In this document: positions 6,511 through 9,666 of the stretch, one piece after another
Layout of the letters: each line of letters starts with the position of its first letter
Numbering within the stretch: position 1 is the first letter of the stretch
DNA from: Scatomonas sp963661545
GTDB taxonomy: Bacteria; Bacillota; Clostridia; Lachnospirales; Lachnospiraceae
Reading direction: 5' to 3'
NCBI GenBank assembly: GCA_963661545.1
Contig: CAVLCU010000104.1
Span: 1 to 9,666, forward strand
DNA length: 9,666 bases
Notes under the pieces: model-generated
The model's input: only the letters and a program-made list of their open reading frames with translations
What the model was told of the DNA's origin: nothing
Database searches by the model: none
Translations under genes and position numbers: made by a program

Positions 6511-6610
6511 TCTATTCTATCCCATCTGTCCTTCTGTTCTTTTCTGCTTGATCCGGCCATCCTTCTTTGCCCAGGCCGCCCCAGACCCAGTCGGTGCAAG
6601 CTTCCTCTCC

Positions 6611-7381
6611 TCAAGTCCTGTTTTTCTGATCTGCACAGAGATCCTTCACCACCTCGGCAGCCAGGATCAGGCCTGCCACAGAGGGCACAAAGGCCGTACT
6701 GCCGGGGATAGCCCTGCGTTCCGTGCATTTGTGAAGGGCTCCGGGGGGGCAGACACAATGGTTTCGGCAGCTATGCTCCATATCCTCCAAAGGCTGCAGG
6801 GGCTTTTCATCCGAATAGACCACCTTCAGCTTCTTCACCCCCCGTTTCTTCAACTCGTGCCGCATGACCTTGGCCAGGGGACACATCTGGGTCTTGTAGA
6901 TATCCGTCACCTGAAAACGGGTGGGATCCAGCTTATTACCGGCCCCCATGGAACTGATCACCGGCACCCCTGCCGCTTGAGAGCGCAGGATGATCTCCAG
7001 TTTGGCTGTCACCGTATCCACCGCATCCACCACATAGGAGTATTGGGAGAAATCAAAGGTATCCCCATTCTCCGGCAGATAAAAGCACCGGCGGGTCTCC
7101 ACCTGGGCCTGGGGATTGATGTCCAGGATCCGGTCCCTCATCACCTCCACCTTATACTGCCCCAGGGTTTTCCTGGTGGCGATAATCTGGCGGTTGATAT
7201 TGGTCAGGCAGACCTTATCGTCGTCCACCAGAAGGAAGGAGCCCAGGCCGCTTCTGGCCAAAGCCTCCGCCACATAACCTCCCACACCCCCGATGCCAAA
7301 AATTGCTACCCGAGCCTGACTCAGACGGTCCATATTCTCAGCTCCCAGCAGCAGCTGGGTTCTGGAAAATGCATTCAACAT
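6611..7381 (-). CDS. tcdA: tRNA threonylcarbamoyladenosine dehydratase (TcdA, E1-like)
   Basis: An E1/ThiF-like ATP-dependent enzyme that cyclises t6A37 of ANN-decoding tRNAs to ct6A. The 256-residue protein has the nucleotide-binding GIGGVGGYVAEALARSG (29-45), LVDDDKVCLTNINRQ (51-65) and VDAVDTVTAK (118-127) of the ThiF superfamily. Its C-terminal half has a cysteine group (C205, C209, C211, C219) and RRAIPGSTAFVPSVAGLILA as in Firmicutes members. No metal role is assumed for those cysteines. The start ATG overlaps the larE stop codon (ATGTTGA, 7 nt shared) with AAGGAGG about 10 nt upstream inside larE, so the two genes are translationally coupled. It is distinguished from MoeB/ThiF by the family-specific C-terminal region and the lack of a partner ubiquitin-like protein nearby. 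Confidence 0.92.
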   Translation of the reverse strand: MLNAFSRTQLLLGAENMDRLSQARVAIFGIGGVGGYVAEALARSGLGSFLLVDDDKVCLTNINRQIIATRKTLGQYKVEVMRDRILDINPQAQVETRRCFYLPENGDTFDFSQYSYVVDAVDTVTAKLEIILRSQAAGVPVISSMGAGNKLDPTRFQVTDIYKTQMCPLAKVMRHELKKRGVKKLKVVYSDEKPLQPLEDMEHSCRNHCVCPPGALHKCTERRAIPGSTAFVPSVAGLILAAEVVKDLCADQKNRT

Positions 7382-8268
7382 ACTCCCTTGTCCTCCTTGC
7401 TGCCCTTCCCGCTTTTTCCCTCCTTTTGCAGGGGAAGGGTCTCATTCATGCTGCCGGTGCGGTAGCCCTGCAGATCCAATGCCACATAGGCGAAGCCAAT
7501 TTGCCTGAAATACGCATCTACCTGCTTTCTCAGATTCTCCTCCAGCAGCCGACCCATCTCCCGGGAAAGGAGCTCGATGCGGGCCAGATTCCCATGGATC
7601 CGCACCCGCACCTGGTCAAAGCCCAAATCCCACAGATATTGCTCCGCCTGCTCCACCCTGTGCAGCTTCTCTTCTGTGATGGGCTCTCCGTAGACAAAAC
7701 GGGTAGCCAGGCAGGCCAGGGAAGGCTTCCTCCAGGTAGGCAGACCAGCTTTCTTAGACAGGAGGCGAATCTCCTCCTTGGTCAAGCCGGCCCTGCGCAG
7801 GGGACTATGAACTCCCAGTTCCCGGATAGCCTGCATTCCCGGCCGATAATCCCCCTCATCATCCAGGTTGGAACCCTCCGCCAGTTCCGAAAATCCCTCC
7901 TCCAAAGCCAGCCTTTGAATCTCCTGAAAGATGGCCTTCTTGCACAGGTAACAGCGGTTGGGAGGATTCTGGGCAAAGCCTGGGATCTCCATTTCCCGAA
8001 TCCGGCAGCTTCTATGCCGAATCCCCCATTTCCGGCATAGATCCCTGGCTTCCTCTAATTCTCTCTCCGGAAAAGAGGCAGAGACCGCGCTGATGGCCAC
8101 CACCCGGTCTTTCAAAGCCTCCCGGGCTGCATAAAGCAAAAGGGTAGAATCCACGCCGCCGGAGAAGGCCACTGCTATGCCTCCCAAAGACCGCAAATCC
8201 TCCAGCAGGGCCTGGTACTTGCCTTCCGCCTGTATTTCCTCTCTATCTTCTTCTCTTATCCTCGTCAA
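7375..8268 (-). CDS. larE: LarE family ATP-dependent sulfur transferase (three-cysteine type)
   Basis: PP-loop enzyme of the LarE family, which AMP-activates and then thiolates the pyridinium precursor of the nickel-pincer nucleotide cofactor of lactate racemase. The 297-residue protein has SGGVDST (36-42), EGSNLDDEGDYRPG (131-144) and WRKPSLACLATRFVYGEPIT (179-198). Cys186 corresponds in context to the sacrificial cysteine of Lactobacillus LarE. An extra pair, C106 and C109 in RCYLCKK, gives the three-cysteine set of homologues that bind a [4Fe-4S] cluster. No larA, larB or larC is in the window. The TTG start is firm: an in-frame TAG lies just six codons upstream and AGGAG (8276-8280) is 7 nt from it. 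It is the first gene of larE-tcdA-ttcA, downstream of an unusual repeat region. A non-LarE sulfur role is possible. Confidence 0.87.
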   Translation of the reverse strand: MTRIREEDREEIQAEGKYQALLEDLRSLGGIAVAFSGGVDSTLLLYAAREALKDRVVAISAVSASFPERELEEARDLCRKWGIRHRSCRIREMEIPGFAQNPPNRCYLCKKAIFQEIQRLALEEGFSELAEGSNLDDEGDYRPGMQAIRELGVHSPLRRAGLTKEEIRLLSKKAGLPTWRKPSLACLATRFVYGEPITEEKLHRVEQAEQYLWDLGFDQVRVRIHGNLARIELLSREMGRLLEENLRKQVDAYFRQIGFAYVALDLQGYRTGSMNETLPLQKEGKSGKGSKEDKGVC

Positions 8269-8292
8269 TCCTTTTCTCCTCTCGAACTATTT

Positions 8293-8321
8293 TGAAAGCC
8301 CCGACAAGCAGCTGGCTTTCA
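8293..8321 (-). repeat. 8-bp stem-loop upstream of larE, overlapping the repeat
   Basis: TGAAAGCC (8293-8300) pairs perfectly with GGCTTTCA (8314-8321) across a 13-nt loop. It forms a second hairpin next to the GGCGGC/GCCGCC hairpin of repeat copy 2 and ends about 10 nt before the larE ribosome binding site. It has no U-tract, so it is not a standard terminator. Confidence 0.6.
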
Positions 8322-8358
8322 TAGGTGGTGTAGGCGGCGTTAGCCGCCATGGACATTT
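8308..8358 (-). repeat. Dispersed intergenic repeat, copy 2 (upstream of larE)
   Basis: Matches 64-114 at 44 of 51 positions with no gaps. The stem GGCGGC (8333-8338) and GCCGCC (8343-8348) is unchanged, and the loop differs by one base. Related sequence continues towards 8376 with small gaps. A 37-codon minus-strand frame (8356-8243, starting MSMAANAAYT) begins in the repeat and ends inside larE. The matching frame of copy 1 differs only by amino-acid-changing codons, so conservation appears to act on the DNA or RNA, not on a peptide. Confidence 0.75.
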
Positions 8359-8363
8359 ACATA

Positions 8364-8416
8364 GAAAAAGTCACGACCTTTCCATCGAATCCCCCTGGAA
8401 AAATCATGACCTTTCC
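8364..8416. repeat. Pair of imperfect 20-nt direct repeats
   Basis: Units at 8364-8383 (GAAAAAGTCACGACCTTTCC) and 8398-8416 (GAAAAATCATGACCTTTCC) differ by one deleted base and one substitution, with a 34-nt period. They lie between the aldolase stop codon and repeat copy 2. They could be tandem operator sites, or a duplication within a repetitive element; the sequence does not decide. No convincing promoter boxes were found around them. Confidence 0.6.
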
Positions 8417-8451
8417 TGCCTGGCAGCAGCTGCTCTCTCAGCCCCTGGTCT

Positions 8452-9426
8452 TTAATCCGTGGCGACCACCTCTCGGTAAAAAGCCGCGTAATCCTTGCGT
8501 CCTTCCTTGGTAAAGGCGATGGCGGTGCGGGGATGCTGGTTCAAAAGCCCAGTCATCAGGTATTGAAGGTCGTAACCCCACACAACCCCCTCTTCCCTCA
8601 GGGGATTCATGTATTTCTCAATGAATTGCAAAACCGGATAGTAGCGGTATTTGGGATTGCGAAGAACTCCCAGAAGGAATTCCATGGAGCAATTGCCTGC
8701 CCCCCTCCCCATGCTGCTGTAGGTGGCATCCAGATAATCCACCCCGTCTCCTACGGCCTCCAGGGTATTGGCTGCAGCCATTTGCTGGTTGTTGTGGGCA
8801 TGAATACCTATTTTCTTGCCATATTTTCCCACGATTTCTTCATAGATATGGGCGATGCGGGCGATCTGCTCCGGATAAAGGGCTCCATAGCTGTCCACGA
8901 TATAGATCACATCCACCGGGCTCTTCCCCAATATCTCCAGGGCTATCCTAAGATCGCTGTCCTGGGTATTGGAAATGGCCATGATATTGCAGGAGACCTC
9001 ATATCCCTTGTCCTTGGCATCCTGGATCATATCCACAGCCAGGGGGATGGTATGGAGGTAGGTGGCCACCCGAATCATATCGATGGGGCTGTCCTCCCGG
9101 GGCAGGATATCGGTCTTGTAATCACAGCGGCCCACATCCGCCATGACAGCGATCTTCAGATCTGTATCATTCTCTCCTACAATCTCCCGGATATCCTGAT
9201 CCTTGCAGAACTTCCATTTACCAAACTTGTCTACATCAAACATGGCCTTGGAGGCCTTGTAACCGAACTCCATATAGTCAACGCCGGCTTTCAGATTCGT
9301 CTGATAGAGGGCTTTGACAAAGTCATCGGTAAAATAAAAGTCATTGACAAGGCCTCCGTCCCGCAGGGTTGCATCCACCACGCGAATGGTCGAACGATAA
9401 TCCATCAAACTGGCTATTTCCTTCAT
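8452..9426 (-). CDS. DRE-TIM metallolyase family aldolase, substrate unknown
   Basis: A TIM-barrel protein of the HMG-CoA lyase / 4-hydroxy-2-oxovalerate aldolase (DRE-TIM) superfamily, 324 residues. It has the DRE-type loop VVDATLRDGG (16-25), VDSYGALYPEQI (177-188, a DmpG-like stretch), the metal-binding GIHAHNNQQMAAANT (207-221, His209 and His211) and YSSMGRGAGN near 236-245. These give divalent-metal-dependent C-C bond chemistry. The substrate cannot be named: no dehydrogenase partner or leucine/citramalate genes flank it, and the allosteric domain of isopropylmalate synthases is missing. ATG 9426 is chosen because AGGA lies 9 nt upstream; ATG 9432 is possible but only 3 nt from it. Preceded by its own promoter at 9543-9571 and followed by a 183-nt repeat-bearing gap before larE. 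Related proteins often sit in surface-sugar loci, but nothing here shows that. Confidence 0.82.
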   Translation of the reverse strand: MKEIASLMDYRSTIRVVDATLRDGGLVNDFYFTDDFVKALYQTNLKAGVDYMEFGYKASKAMFDVDKFGKWKFCKDQDIREIVGENDTDLKIAVMADVGRCDYKTDILPREDSPIDMIRVATYLHTIPLAVDMIQDAKDKGYEVSCNIMAISNTQDSDLRIALEILGKSPVDVIYIVDSYGALYPEQIARIAHIYEEIVGKYGKKIGIHAHNNQQMAAANTLEAVGDGVDYLDATYSSMGRGAGNCSMEFLLGVLRNPKYRYYPVLQFIEKYMNPLREEGVVWGYDLQYLMTGLLNQHPRTAIAFTKEGRKDYAAFYREVVATD

Positions 9427-9542
9427 AATCATTCATCCTTTCTGATTTTCTCTTCTGCCCGGTCCTGGTCTGCCAGGGCTTCTGTCGCTCCGGCCTTCCT
9501 GGTTCTGACTCTGATTTGCCTTCCTCACGCCGGGCTGAGGAC

Positions 9543-9571
9543 AGCATAACACAAAGGAGAGACTTTGTCTA
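9543..9571 (-). promoter_or_regulatory. Promoter for the aldolase gene
   Basis: On the minus strand TAGACA (9571-9566, five of six) and TATGCT (9548-9543, four of six) are separated by exactly 17 nt. Transcription would start near 9536, giving a leader of about 110 nt before the aldolase start. No structured element was recognised in that leader. Confidence 0.6.
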
Positions 9572-9614
9572 CCCTTTATTGCGTTGAATTGTAACACTTT
9601 AATGTCTGAAAGTT

Positions 9615-9640
9615 GGTTTGGGTGTCAAAACACCCAAACC
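9615..9640. repeat. Perfect 11-bp stem-loop, related to sequence next to repeat copy 1
   Basis: GGTTTGGGTGT (9615-9625) pairs fully with ACACCCAAACC (9630-9640) around a CAAA loop. Neither strand has a U-tract, so it is not a typical intrinsic terminator. The minus-strand form resembles the reverse complement of 115-140 at about 20 of 26 positions. It is followed by TTTGGTTACA (9641-9650), an exact copy of 112-121, and CGGATTGTT (9651-9659), an exact copy of 19-27. Confidence 0.65.
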
Positions 9641-9648
9641 TTTGGTTA

Positions 9649-9664
9649 CACGGATTGTTCCGTG
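9649..9664. repeat. Small 5-bp hairpin at the right edge
   Basis: CACGG (9649-9653) and CCGTG (9660-9664) flank ATTGTT, directly after the 11-bp stem-loop. It may be the start of a larger multi-hairpin element cut by the window edge. Confidence 0.4.
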
Positions 9665-9666
9665 CT

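Noticed and set aside
8243..8356. A 37-codon minus-strand reading frame starting in repeat copy 2, with a similar frame in copy 1 (112 to the window edge)
   Set aside because: The shared N-terminal part comes from the repeated DNA. All seven differences fall in codons that change the amino acid, there is no good ribosome binding site, and the frame overlaps the well-supported larE start.
9433..9547. Short leader frame beginning at 9547 on the minus strand upstream of the aldolase
   Set aside because: Its start codon overlaps the -10 region of the predicted promoter and lies upstream of the likely transcription start. It has no ribosome binding site and runs into the aldolase gene out of frame.
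1..9666. CRISPR array, tRNA or rRNA genes, transposase or phage genes
   Set aside because: Scanning both strands showed no regularly spaced repeat array, no tRNA T-loop signature, and no recognisable mobile-element protein. The repeats seen are only two to three copies and dispersed.

Overview
The window looks like a chromosomal segment of a low-to-mid GC Gram-positive anaerobe of the class Clostridia, most likely Lachnospiraceae-like. The evidence is the murB-rapZ-whiA-HPr cluster, a MecA adaptor, strong AGGAGG-type ribosome binding sites, and Clostridia-type forms of TcdA, LarE and a TtcA-family protein. This assignment is an inference from gene content.

Layout. Positions 1-372 are non-coding and hold a dispersed repeat (64-114), an AT-rich stretch, a good extended -10 promoter and a leader of about 120 nt. 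A two-membrane-segment protein of unknown function follows (373-960, +), closed by a 12-bp stem-loop. mecA (1096-1926, +) has its own promoter and shares a bidirectional terminator (1931-1965) with the convergent minus-strand genes. From 1995 to 9426 every gene is on the minus strand. In order of transcription they are: an orphan DRE-TIM aldolase (9426-8452) with its own promoter; larE-tcdA-ttcA-like (8268-5329), where larE and tcdA overlap; and murB-rapZ-whiA-HPr-like (5168-1995), with a promoter about 90-120 nt before murB.

How the genes work together. murB makes UDP-MurNAc for peptidoglycan. rapZ, whiA and the HPr-like gene form the cluster known from Bacillus subtilis as yvcJ-yvcK-yvcL-crh, but here yvcK/glmR is absent and rapZ is followed directly by whiA. 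The HPr-like protein has Glu at position 15 instead of the phosphorylatable His and keeps Ser46, so it looks like a Crh-type regulator rather than a PTS phosphocarrier. The second cluster brings together three ATP-dependent activating enzymes: LarE (sulfur transfer for the nickel-pincer cofactor, here with a three-cysteine set), TcdA (E1-like, tRNA ct6A formation) and a rhodanese-TtcA fusion (probable tRNA thiolation).

The main unexplained signal is a family of intergenic repeats. Two 51-bp copies, 44/51 identical and in the same orientation, lie at 64-114 and 8308-8358. Each is centred on an invariant GGCGGC/GCCGCC hairpin. Related modules recur at the right edge (9615-9664), together with a perfect 11-bp stem-loop. 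The copy upstream of larE is followed by a second 8-bp stem-loop and preceded by a pair of 20-nt direct repeats. No complete new system such as a defence, CRISPR or mobile-element system is visible.
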